Shown: one piece after another, positions 51,155-58,853 of the stretch
Numbering within the stretch: position 1 is the stretch's first letter
Layout of the letters: every line of letters begins with the position of its first letter
Source: Thermomicrobiales bacterium
GTDB lineage: Bacteria > Chloroflexota > Chloroflexia > Thermomicrobiales > UBA6265
Reading direction: 5' to 3'
NCBI GenBank assembly: GCA_041390825.1
Contig: JAWKPF010000006.1
Span: 144,925 to 208,924, forward strand
Length of the DNA stretch: 64,000 nt
Program-made: the position numbers and the translations under genes
Notes under the pieces: model-generated
Database searches by the model: none
Told to the model about the DNA's origin: nothing
Seen by the model: only the letters and a program-made list of their open reading frames with translations

Positions 51155-51685
51155 CTAATCGTGCTTGTTCAGGAACAGCGCCTCGCCATCGTTGCCGAAA
51201 ATCGGGACCAATGCGGCCAATCCAACGAACATGCTGGCGAGTCCGTAGAAGCGAAGATAGCGATTCTTGAGAAAGCGTGAGAGGAACAGCGCGCCGAACC
51301 CGGCGGAGAGGCTCAACACCGGACCGCCGATCGCCCGCCCGCGATGTTGATCCTCCGAAATGGCTTCACCCATGTCGTCGTACAACGTGTACGGCCGGAT
51401 CGGCGTCAGCAGCACGGTATCCATCGGCGCTTCCACCATGCGGGCGGTGGTGATATGTCCCAGAGCATGCGTTGCTGTCACCGCTCCCATGCAGGCGGTA
51501 AAGGCCAGTCCGCTCCGGACGGGATGCGTTGGACTCCCGAAGAACCGTCCCAGAAGTTGCCCACCGAGCAACATCTCCAATGGGGGTAACCACCATCCGC
51601 GGGTAGCCGCTACCTCCACATCGAGCACTTCGCCAATGCGCCTGCGCGGCTCCTCTTCGATGAAATGCCTGGCCAGACCGTTCAT
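51155..51685 (-). CDS. M50-like membrane protein lacking the catalytic Glu
   Basis: About 176 aa from ATG 51685. Four hydrophobic segments. It carries H73-A-L-G-H77 (THALGHITTARMVEAPMDTV) where M50 proteases have HExxH, and LVPIFGNDGEALF near the C-terminus where they have the NPxPxxxDGG-type second motif. The first motif has lost its catalytic Glu, so it is probably not a protease but may keep metal or substrate binding. HRGRAIGGPVLSLSAGFGAL resembles the central helix of the fold. Function unknown. Confidence 0.65.
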   Translation of the reverse strand: MNGLARHFIEEEPRRRIGEVLDVEVAATRGWWLPPLEMLLGGQLLGRFFGSPTHPVRSGLAFTACMGAVTATHALGHITTARMVEAPMDTVLLTPIRPYTLYDDMGEAISEDQHRGRAIGGPVLSLSAGFGALFLSRFLKNRYLRFYGLASMFVGLAALVPIFGNDGEALFLNKHD

Positions 51686-51802
51686 GAACCCCTTCCGGTT
51701 GTCGGGAATGTCACTCCCCTGTTCCCTTCGCTCGATGGCCGGCGACCGCAAGCTTCGGCGATGCTCCCGCTCCTCGCATCGAAGAGAAGATCTCCGCCAA
51801 GG

Positions 51803-52342
51803 CTACGCTGGGGTCATCACGGCGTCGAGGTCGTCCGCGGTGGCCTCCGCGAGCAGAGCGCGGAGATCGAGGTGGCGATGGCCCTCGATCATGTTCTGGG
51901 CGGCGACGTCGTTTTGCAATCCGGCGAACTGCGGCCACTCGGACGGATCGCGGTCCCAGGCGAGCTCGATGCCGTTGAAGTCCGGGTCGTGCAGGTAGAG
52001 CGCGATATGCGTGCCGTGGTCGTTGTAGCCCTCGATCTGCCAGCCATTGTCGCGCAGGCGCTTGAAGGCAACGGCCAGGTCTTTTCGGGTCGAGTAGTTG
52101 ATGGCAAAGTGATAGAGCCCGGTGCTGCCGCCTGCGGGCGGCTGACCGCCTTTGCTCTCCCAGGTGTTCAGGGCGATGTGATGGTGGTACCCGCCGGCCG
52201 AGAGAAACGCGGCGGCGCCCATGGTGTAGAGCAGGTCGAACCCCAGCACGTCGCGATAGAACCAGATGGCGCGATCGAGATCGGCGACCTTGAGATGGAC
52301 ATGGCCAATGTGGGTTCCGGCTGGGATGGAGGGTTGGGTCAA
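51803..52342 (-). CDS. VOC-family extradiol dioxygenase-like protein
   Basis: 179 aa. Two vicinal-oxygen-chelate halves: HIGHVHLKVADLDRAIWFYR, DVLGFDLLYTMGAAAFLSAG, GYHHHIALNTW; and STGLYHFAINYSTRKDLAVA, HIALYLHDPDFNGIELAWDR. The metal set H (GHVHL), H (GLYHF) and E (NGIEL) fits catechol-2,3-dioxygenase (CatE-like) or glyoxalase-type enzymes. Substrate unknown. Downstream of the PIN toxin-antitoxin operon on the same strand. Confidence 0.9.
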   Translation of the reverse strand: MTQPSIPAGTHIGHVHLKVADLDRAIWFYRDVLGFDLLYTMGAAAFLSAGGYHHHIALNTWESKGGQPPAGGSTGLYHFAINYSTRKDLAVAFKRLRDNGWQIEGYNDHGTHIALYLHDPDFNGIELAWDRDPSEWPQFAGLQNDVAAQNMIEGHRHLDLRALLAEATADDLDAVMTPA

Positions 52343-52377
52343 GGGTGCATGCCTTTCGAGAAGACGAGACTGATAAC

Positions 52378-52830
52378 TTACGTATTGTAAGTTACTTGTA
52401 GCACGACGAGCAACTCCGCTGGATTGACGATGAGCGGCTTCGAAATCTCGTCCCGAAGCGCTCGCAGATCGAGATCTCCTGTGACAAGGACATCGACATC
52501 GCCGGCCCTGGATGCCTGCAGCAGATAGGTGTCTTTGATGTCACGTACCCTGGGAGCGCTCTCCGCTGGCTTTACCGTTACGAACTCACCAATTTCATTC
52601 AGCGCCTCGATCAATCGGGCCACAGCCCGTGGATCGATACGGCTCATGAGTTTCGGCTTGGACTCTGTCGAGACCCGAATCTCACTGAGCAGTTCGCTGG
52701 TCAACACCAGTTGGCATTCGTCGGAGAAACAGAATCTCACAACCTGTTGAATCGTGCCGTTCCCCGCCGGTTGCAGGAGATAGCTGATAAAGACGTTCGC
52801 GTCGCAGAGCACACGCCATCTGGGCATCAT
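52378..52830 (-). CDS. PIN-domain toxin
   Basis: 150 aa of the PIN toxin-component group. Asp in VLCDANVFISYLLQPAGNG, Glu in LVLTSELLSEIRVSTESKPK, Asp residues in VRDIKDTYLLQASRAGDVDV and LVTGDLDLRALRDE. All expected acidic positions are present. Its start overlaps the upstream antitoxin by four bases. Its stop is 36 bases from the VOC gene's start. Confidence 0.9.
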   Translation of the reverse strand: MMPRWRVLCDANVFISYLLQPAGNGTIQQVVRFCFSDECQLVLTSELLSEIRVSTESKPKLMSRIDPRAVARLIEALNEIGEFVTVKPAESAPRVRDIKDTYLLQASRAGDVDVLVTGDLDLRALRDEISKPLIVNPAELLVVLQVTYNT

Positions 52831-53162
52831 GAGCTCGCGGAGAGTGGATGGCCGTAGAGATGCCTCTCGAGCTCGTCGCGGATCTCACGCGCCGCTTCAT
52901 TTCCAATCGCTTCGATCTCGTCCTCGGAGAGATCGTCATTGCGACCCTGTTGCAGCCGCTCGATTTCCTGCAACGCATTGCGTGCGTGCTGGAGCCGTTG
53001 CTCCCGCAGCAATGCCTGAAATCGTGCGAACTCTCTTGGCGAGATCGCGACAAAAATCGGCTCTCGCCGACTCTCGACAACCACCGATTGCCCCTCTTCG
53101 GTCACCGACCGGACGAACTCTCCCCAATGGTTCTGAACATCGCTCGCACTCATGCGCTTCAT
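52827..53162 (-). CDS. Phd/YefM-type antitoxin, second of two
   Basis: 111 aa. SASDVQNHWGEFVRSVTEEG, QSVVVESRREPIFVAISPRE is the Phd/YefM fold. The long helical C-terminal tail (LREQRLQHARNALQEIERLQ, DLSEDEIEAIGNEAAREIRD) probably neutralises the PIN toxin. ATG overlaps the stop of the upstream antitoxin gene (ATGA), and its own stop overlaps the toxin start. Confidence 0.88.
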   Translation of the reverse strand: MKRMSASDVQNHWGEFVRSVTEEGQSVVVESRREPIFVAISPREFARFQALLREQRLQHARNALQEIERLQQGRNDDLSEDEIEAIGNEAAREIRDELERHLYGHPLSASS

Positions 53163-53377
53163 GGAGTTGTTCCCTCCGGTGTGTGCTCGGCCGGCTCGGC
53201 AGGCTGCCGCATATGGGTGAGCCTGTAGCTCGTGAGCTCCTGGTACTCGGAGTACGAAATCAGAACCACCGATGCTCCTTGCCGGTTCGTAATGTGGATC
53301 GGTTCTCCGCCAGCTTTGAAATGTCGCTGAAGCTCTCCGAACTTCCGCCGCGACTCGGTTACACCCATGGTCTTCAT
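53159..53377 (-). CDS. Phd/YefM-type antitoxin, first of two
   Basis: About 72 aa from ATG 53377 with AAGG upstream. An in-frame ATG at 53419 lies inside the -10 element, so it cannot be used. KTMGVTESRRKFGELQRHFK, GGEPIHITNRQGASVVLISY, SEYQELTS is the Phd/YefM fold. It differs from the second antitoxin and has a shorter tail. It presumably binds the direct repeats at its promoter; whether it also contacts the toxin is unknown. Confidence 0.85.
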   Translation of the reverse strand: MKTMGVTESRRKFGELQRHFKAGGEPIHITNRQGASVVLISYSEYQELTSYRLTHMRQPAEPAEHTPEGTTP

Positions 53378-53412
53378 CTGGTTGCCTTCGACGATCCTGG
53401 ATATTGTCCTGT

Positions 53413-53446
53413 CTATCATTATAGATAGTTCTGTAGATAGTTTTCA
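53413..53446 (-). promoter_or_regulatory. Toxin-antitoxin promoter with direct-repeat operator
   Basis: On the minus strand, TGAAAA (53446-53441) and TATAAT (53423-53418) are spaced by 17 bases. Within this region TAGATAGTT (plus-strand reading) occurs twice, at 53422-53430 and 53434-53442, 12 bases apart, an autoregulatory operator candidate. Confidence 0.7.
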
Positions 53447-53524
53447 GCGTATTGACGAGCCAATGATTCCTCTACAATCCCGCCACGACACATCCGGTCC
53501 AGCAACGGAGTGCAGAGCGACGCA

Positions 53525-53722
53525 ATGACAGACGCCTCCCGCCAGCTCGAGGGTGGTCTCGTCCTATCCGCTGGCGGGCTGTTCTCCATGGAAGGGATCC
53601 CACGTCGGGATGACATCGTGGCCATGGCGCGCGATGCGGAGGCGTTGGGCTTCGACTCGGTCTGGATGCTCGCTCGGCCCGGTTCCTGTTGCCTTTTACC
53701 TGAGGAGGGGGGATATCGATGA
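53525..53722 (+). pseudogene. N-terminal fragment of an LLM-class oxidoreductase
   Basis: About 65 codons: LSAGGLFSMEGIPRRDDIVA, MARDAEALGFDSVWM matches the start of a luciferase-like oxidoreductase, then changes to unrelated LARPGSCCLLPEEGGYR and stops. The stop overlaps the ribosome-binding region and start of the next gene. A deletion probably removed the rest. Confidence 0.7.
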
Positions 53723-54924
53723 AGATCACGAACATGCGGTTGCGAGAGCTGACCGGGACGATCGAGCATCCGGACGGGCCGTTCTGGGAAGAACGGTTGA
53801 TCCGGCCGGTCGATATCTATCCGGAGTTCCACGCGCAGACCGGCGTGACCGCCAATTGGCAACCGGTGAAATCGGGCGAGACGACCAGCACGATCGTGCT
53901 GACCTTTGTGGAAATCGAGACCGACGAGGGAGTCACCGGCATTGGCGGTCCGGTGGACCGTGGCACGGCGGCGCATATCCATATCAATCACCGCAGCAAG
54001 CTGATCGGTATGGACCCGATGGCCAACGAGCGCATCTGGGACATTCTCTACCGCGAAGGGGTGCACGACCGCAAAGGCACGCCGATGTTCTCCATCAGCG
54101 CGATCGATTGCGCGCTCTGGGACCTGCGCGGCAAAGCCCTGGGCGTGCCGGTGCATGTGCTGCTCGGCGGACCGACGCGCACCGAATTGCCGGCCTATGC
54201 CTCCATGCTGGGGTATTCGCTGGAGCCGGACAAGGTGACGGCCCGGGCCAGTGAGTTCGCGGCCAGGGGATACACCGCGCAGAAATGGTTTCCACGCTGG
54301 GGTCCGAGCGATGGGCGAGACGGGATTCGCAAGAATGTCGCGCTGATGGAGAACTTGCGCGATTCCGCCGGTCCGGAAAGCGACATCATGATCGACGCCT
54401 GGATGTCGTGGGATGTGCCGTACACGCTGGACATGGCGCAACGGCTCAAACCGTACGATCCGCGCTGGCTGGAGGAGCCGGTGCTGCCGGACAAGATCAT
54501 GCAGTACGCCGAGATTCGCGAAAAGTCGGTGGTGCCAATCTCTGGCGGCGAGCACGAGTACACCCGTTGGGGCATCAAGGAACTGCTGGATGCGCGCGCG
54601 GTCGACATCATGCAGGCGGATACCTACTGGGCGGGCGGCATCAGCGAGATGGTGAAGATTTGCCATCTCTGCGCGGCGTACGACATTCCCATCGTCCCAC
54701 ACGGGCATTCGGTGCCGGCCAACGTGCAGCTTTCAGCCGCGCTGTCGCCCGTGGAGGTGCCGTATGTGGAGTTCCTCGTGAAGTGGAACCAGATCCTGCA
54801 GCACTTCTTCAAGGACCCGGTCGTGCCGGTGAACGGCGTGGTGACCGTTCCGACCGCACCGGGAATGGGAGTGGAGATCGACCCGGCCAAGATCGATTCG
54901 GAGCGCGAGTTCACGGTCGATTAG
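53719..54924 (+). CDS. L-rhamnonate dehydratase-like enolase-superfamily enzyme
   Basis: 401 aa of the mandelate racemase/muconate-lactonising fold. Metal ligands: D in IMIDAWMSWDVPYTLD, E in RWLEEPVLPDK, E in PISGGEHEYTRWGIKELLDA. General base and acid: H in PIVPHGHSVPANVQLSAALS and K in GYTAQKWFPRWGPSDGRDG. The DIMQADTYWAGGISEMVKIC and VEVPYVEFLVKWNQ segments resemble L-rhamnonate dehydratase, which dehydrates an acid sugar to its 2-keto-3-deoxy form. Other acid-sugar dehydratases remain possible. GAGGAGGGGG precedes ATG 53719. Confidence 0.87.
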   Translation: MKITNMRLRELTGTIEHPDGPFWEERLIRPVDIYPEFHAQTGVTANWQPVKSGETTSTIVLTFVEIETDEGVTGIGGPVDRGTAAHIHINHRSKLIGMDPMANERIWDILYREGVHDRKGTPMFSISAIDCALWDLRGKALGVPVHVLLGGPTRTELPAYASMLGYSLEPDKVTARASEFAARGYTAQKWFPRWGPSDGRDGIRKNVALMENLRDSAGPESDIMIDAWMSWDVPYTLDMAQRLKPYDPRWLEEPVLPDKIMQYAEIREKSVVPISGGEHEYTRWGIKELLDARAVDIMQADTYWAGGISEMVKICHLCAAYDIPIVPHGHSVPANVQLSAALSPVEVPYVEFLVKWNQILQHFFKDPVVPVNGVVTVPTAPGMGVEIDPAKIDSEREFTVD

Positions 54925-54970
54925 CGTTCGGTCCGGACTTGCCGATCGTCGTGCCGGCAGAGATGACAAA

Positions 54971-55060
54971 TCAAACAAGACCATCGCGAACGGCGACAGC
55001 GGCTGCCTCGCGGCGGGAGTCGACACCGAGTTTGTTGAAAATCGAGGTCACGGGACCGGC
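54971..55060 (-). pseudogene. LuxR-type HTH C-terminal fragment
   Basis: A minus-strand frame ending at TGA 54971 reads VTSIFNKLGVDSRREAAAVA then VRDGLV, the last two helices of a LuxR-family HTH domain (compare IFRKLGVxSRAEAA). Only about 28 codons remain and the region to the right is unrelated. A remnant of a lost regulator. Confidence 0.65.
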
Positions 55061-55173
55061 GTGAGCCGCCACGAGGGGCAACCAACGTGAGAACCCGGTT
55101 CGAGCGTTCGAACAGCCGCGAGCGAAATGCCCGCGGCTGTTCGACCAACATGCGAGAGCGTGTGGGACGTTGC

Positions 55174-56139
55174 TCAGCAGGGTTCGTCGAGAAACGCGGT
55201 GATGAGCTCCGTCGTCTTCTCAGGCGCCTCGAGGTAGGGGAAGTGCCCCACACCTGGCAGATACGCAAAGCGCGCGTTGGGGATCCGGCTGGCGGCGTCC
55301 TGCCCGACCGCGACTGGAGCCATGTCGTGCTCTCCCCAGATGACGAGCGCCGGTGACTGGATGCGTGGAAGGTCATCGCCGAAATACACCTCCGGACGGA
55401 TGCCCTCGAGCGTGGCAAGCCGCGGGAGCAAGGTCGCCCAGGTGCCTTGTTCGGACGGCAGCCGGAGCCCGGCGATCCGGGTTTCGAAGTACAGATCGGG
55501 AACGGTCGCCGGGTCGATGTGGAACATCTCGCGGTACTGCTGCTGCTGTGCCTCCATCGAGTCCCTCCCCTCCATGAAACGCTCGGCGAGACCAGGAGTG
55601 CCCGCAATCTTGCACAGCGCGGGTCCCACTTCCTTCGTCAAGCCGGCCGCGTAGCCGACGAGGACGAGCCGGCGGACACGCGCGGGGCGATCCAGCGCAG
55701 CCGCCAGGGCAAAGAACCCGCCCATGCTGCCACCGATAAGGGTGGCGCTCTCGAGTCCAAGCGCATCCAGCAGGGAAGCCACAAAGTCGGCCGCGTGGGA
55801 GCGGAGATCGACAGACCGGTAGTCGAATGCGTCGCTCAGCCCGAAACCAGGACGATCGACCGCGAAGATATGCGCGTGCCGCTGCAACGGCCCCATCAAT
55901 GGAGCCCAATTGACGGCTTCCCCATCGCCACCGTGGACGATGATGACCGGCTCCCCCGCTCCGGCTTCGAGCACATGGGCTCGCATCTGCGGCGATGCTA
56001 GCTCGACGAAGCGGGAGACGGCCGACACCCCGTAGTACTCGAGGAGCTTGGCCTGCAACTCGATGAATTGCTGGACTGGAGTTGTTTCGGCATCTGCCGA
56101 AGCGCGTTGGTTCTGTTTCACGGACTCTTGAACGATCAT
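55174..56139 (-). CDS. Alpha/beta-fold hydrolase
   Basis: About 321 aa from ATG 56139 with AGGAAAG upstream. Oxyanion loop HGGDGEAVNWAPLMGPL, nucleophile Ser in TLIGGSMGGFFALAAALDRP, acid in LVIWGEHDMAPVAVGQDAAS, His in YLPGVGHFPYLEAPEKT. It resembles epoxide-hydrolase- and haloperoxidase-type family members but lacks distinguishing cap features. Divergent from the NB-ARC regulator 168 bases away, which may control it. Confidence 0.9.
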   Translation of the reverse strand: MIVQESVKQNQRASADAETTPVQQFIELQAKLLEYYGVSAVSRFVELASPQMRAHVLEAGAGEPVIIVHGGDGEAVNWAPLMGPLQRHAHIFAVDRPGFGLSDAFDYRSVDLRSHAADFVASLLDALGLESATLIGGSMGGFFALAAALDRPARVRRLVLVGYAAGLTKEVGPALCKIAGTPGLAERFMEGRDSMEAQQQQYREMFHIDPATVPDLYFETRIAGLRLPSEQGTWATLLPRLATLEGIRPEVYFGDDLPRIQSPALVIWGEHDMAPVAVGQDAASRIPNARFAYLPGVGHFPYLEAPEKTTELITAFLDEPC

Positions 56140-56307
56140 CGGATGCTTTCCTTTTCCTGTTCCTGGGCGTTCTCGCCTTGTCTGACGCTCACTCACTGCG
56201 GCGCTACAATGACTCTGCGCCGTTCCGCAGACCGTGGCCATCCACACAGACCCAACACTTCCTCCACAGTTGCCACTCATCGACACCATGTCCAGGGACA
56301 TGCCGTC

Positions 56308-58851
56308 ATGATGAACAAGCCGGAACCATCCTTTGGTCAAACGTTGCGGCGGTTGCGCCAGACGGCCGGACTGTCCCAGGAGGATCTGGCGGAACGCGCC
56401 GGTTTGACGTCGGCTGCCGTCGGCGCGCTCGAGCGGGGCGAACGCCGGTATCCCTATCCGCACACATTGCGTGCCCTCGCCAACGCGCTCGACTTGTCGC
56501 CGGAAGACCAGGCCACGTTCTTCATGTCCGCGCCCAAACGCCACGCGCCTGGCGACGAACGGACGAGTGGCGCCCTGCAGGAAGCGCACCGCCGCTTCGC
56601 CCAGCCGCCTCGTCCACTGACACCGCTGGTTGGTCGAGCGCAGGATTCGGCCATCGTTGTCGGTCTCTTGCGGTTTGGCGGCGCGCGTTTGGTGACGTTG
56701 ACGGGACCGGGGGGAGTGGGCAAGACGCGCCTTGCCATCGAGGTTGCCGAACGCCTGCAAGACGCCTTCGCGGATGGGCTTGCCTGGGTCGACCTGGCGC
56801 CGGTGCATGAGTCCGACCTGGTGCTGGAGACGATCTCCCGAGCGCTCGGGCTGACCGAGCGCTCCGGGAAAACCATCTCCCAGAGTCTGGAGCGCTTTCT
56901 GGACCACAAGGAACTGCTTCTCGTTCTGGACAATTTCGAGCATCTGCTCGCGTCCACTTCTGCTGTGCTCGACCTGCTCGAACGATGCCCGGGGGTATCG
57001 GCACTGGTGACGAGCAGAGCGTCGCTCGGGGTACGCGGAGAGCATGAAGTTCAGGTGCGCCCCCTCAGCCTGCCAATCGGTGAGATGAGCGCCAGCGTGG
57101 CCGGCATAGCTCGATCGGAGGCGGTGGAGCTATTCCTGCAGCGTGCTCGCGCCGTCCAACCAGCACTCGAGATTTCCAGCGCGGATGTGCCGGATGTTGT
57201 CGCCATCTGCACCCGCCTGGACGGGATCCCGCTCGCGATCGAGCTGGCCGCAGTGCAACTCAGGTACATGTCGCTCGCGACCGTGCAGAGCCGCCTGAGC
57301 AGCCGACCGGGCTTCCTCGACAGCGGTCTGCGAGATCTCCCCGCCCGACAGCAGAGTCTCCGCGCTACGGTCGATTGGAGCTACCAGTTGCTCACCGAAC
57401 CCGAGCAACGACTCTTCCGGCGACTCGCCATCTTTGCCAGCGGATTCTCGACGGAAGCCGTCGAAGCGGTATGCAGCGCGGACGGAGCGACCGAGGACTG
57501 TGCTCGCTCCCTGCTGGCACTTGTCGACAAGAGCCTCGTGCATGCCGTCAGGGCTCCCGATGCGAATGAGCGATTCGCGATGCTGGAGACAATTCGCGAA
57601 TACGCGCGAGAACGTCTGCTGGAAAGCGGCGAGGAAGCATCGATTGCAGAGCGGCACGCGCGGTACTTCTGCGCTGTCGCCGAAACTGCCGCGCCTCACT
57701 TGCCAAGCGCCGCGCGAGCGCCCTGGCTGCAATACCTGGACACCGAGACTGCGAATCTCAGGGAAGCTCTGGCCTGGACGGCTACCAGGGGCGATCCATG
57801 TGTGGGCTTGAGGCTGGCCGGAGCGCTCAGCTGGTTCTGGGTGCTGCGCGGCTCGATTGCTGAAGGCACCCGCTGGACGGACGCTCTTCTGGGCCAGCCC
57901 ATCGCTTCATGTCCCGACACCGCGAGGGCGAGCGCCCTTTACGCCGCGGCAGCGCTCGCCTGGAAACGCGGAGATCTCCCGGCCGCGAGCCACTATGCCG
58001 AGGCGTCGGTGACGTTGCGACGCGCGCTCGAGGATGACGATCTGGCGTTCTCGTTGGCATTGGCAGGGCTCATCGCAACGGCTGAAGGCGATCTGGAGCG
58101 AGCGCGCGACTTGCAACAGGAGTCGCTTGCACGTTTCCGCTCACAGGAGAATCGGTGGGGGGTTGCCTATGCCCTCGCCAATCTTGGAGATGCGTACCTG
58201 CAGCATGGTGATCATGCTGCGGCGGGTCGCGCCTATGCGGAGAGTCTTCAACAGTTCACCGCTGTCGACGATGCGTGGGGGCGCGGCATCGTCCTGCACG
58301 CGCTCGGCAACATTGCCCTGGCCAGCGGCGATGTGGCCACCGCAACGATCCACTACGAAGCCTGTGTCGCGCTCTTTCGGAGTATCGAGAACCGGGAGAA
58401 CGTTGGGCGGGCGCTGGTCGGTCTCGCGGCGGCGACGTTGGAGCAGGGCGATTCCGCACGAGCGCGGTGTCTTCTGAGCGAGAGCATCACGATTTGGCAC
58501 GATCTCGGCAGCCAGGCAGGTATGGCGCTTTGCCTGGCGGGGTTGGCCGGGGTAGCGATTGCGCAAGGGAACACAAGCGCGGCGGATCGCTTGTGCGAGG
58601 CGGCTGATGTGCTTGGCCAGAGTTTCGCTCCGCCCTACCTGATCGACGCCGCTATGTTCTCGCAGTTTCATCGCGTACAGCGAGAGCGCTCTGGCGGCAG
58701 ATTGGCCCCCAGCGGGCTGCCCGGCCCTGCGGTCATGACTCCGGCGGACGCGATCACAATTGCGCTGGACGAGGCGAGTCGCTGGAGCGCGTCAGAGACC
58801 TGCGTCCATGACCGTGACCAGGCGATCGAATCGACACCCAGTCCCACATAG
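56308..58851 (+). CDS. XRE-HTH / NB-ARC ATPase / TPR transcriptional regulator
   Basis: About 847 aa from ATG 56308 (with AGGGA upstream; the frame is open further back without family sequence). Residues 10-60 are an XRE HTH (TLRRLRQTAGLSQEDLAERA, GLTSAAVGALERGERRYPYP). Walker A is GPGGVGKTRLAIEVAERL near residue 132 and Walker B is LLLVLDNFEHLL near 204. LDGIPLAIELAAVQLR and LTEPEQRLFRRLAIFASGFS mark the NB-ARC/winged-helix junction. The C-terminal half is TPR (GVAYALANLGDAYLQHGDHA, ALGNIALASGDVATATIHYE). It is a paralogue of the protein at 3783-6140, probably sensing a ligand or partner to control nearby genes. Confidence 0.92.
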   Translation: MMNKPEPSFGQTLRRLRQTAGLSQEDLAERAGLTSAAVGALERGERRYPYPHTLRALANALDLSPEDQATFFMSAPKRHAPGDERTSGALQEAHRRFAQPPRPLTPLVGRAQDSAIVVGLLRFGGARLVTLTGPGGVGKTRLAIEVAERLQDAFADGLAWVDLAPVHESDLVLETISRALGLTERSGKTISQSLERFLDHKELLLVLDNFEHLLASTSAVLDLLERCPGVSALVTSRASLGVRGEHEVQVRPLSLPIGEMSASVAGIARSEAVELFLQRARAVQPALEISSADVPDVVAICTRLDGIPLAIELAAVQLRYMSLATVQSRLSSRPGFLDSGLRDLPARQQSLRATVDWSYQLLTEPEQRLFRRLAIFASGFSTEAVEAVCSADGATEDCARSLLALVDKSLVHAVRAPDANERFAMLETIREYARERLLESGEEASIAERHARYFCAVAETAAPHLPSAARAPWLQYLDTETANLREALAWTATRGDPCVGLRLAGALSWFWVLRGSIAEGTRWTDALLGQPIASCPDTARASALYAAAALAWKRGDLPAASHYAEASVTLRRALEDDDLAFSLALAGLIATAEGDLERARDLQQESLARFRSQENRWGVAYALANLGDAYLQHGDHAAAGRAYAESLQQFTAVDDAWGRGIVLHALGNIALASGDVATATIHYEACVALFRSIENRENVGRALVGLAAATLEQGDSARARCLLSESITIWHDLGSQAGMALCLAGLAGVAIAQGNTSAADRLCEAADVLGQSFAPPYLIDAAMFSQFHRVQRERSGGRLAPSGLPGPAVMTPADAITIALDEASRWSASETCVHDRDQAIESTPSPT

Positions 58852-58853
58852 CG

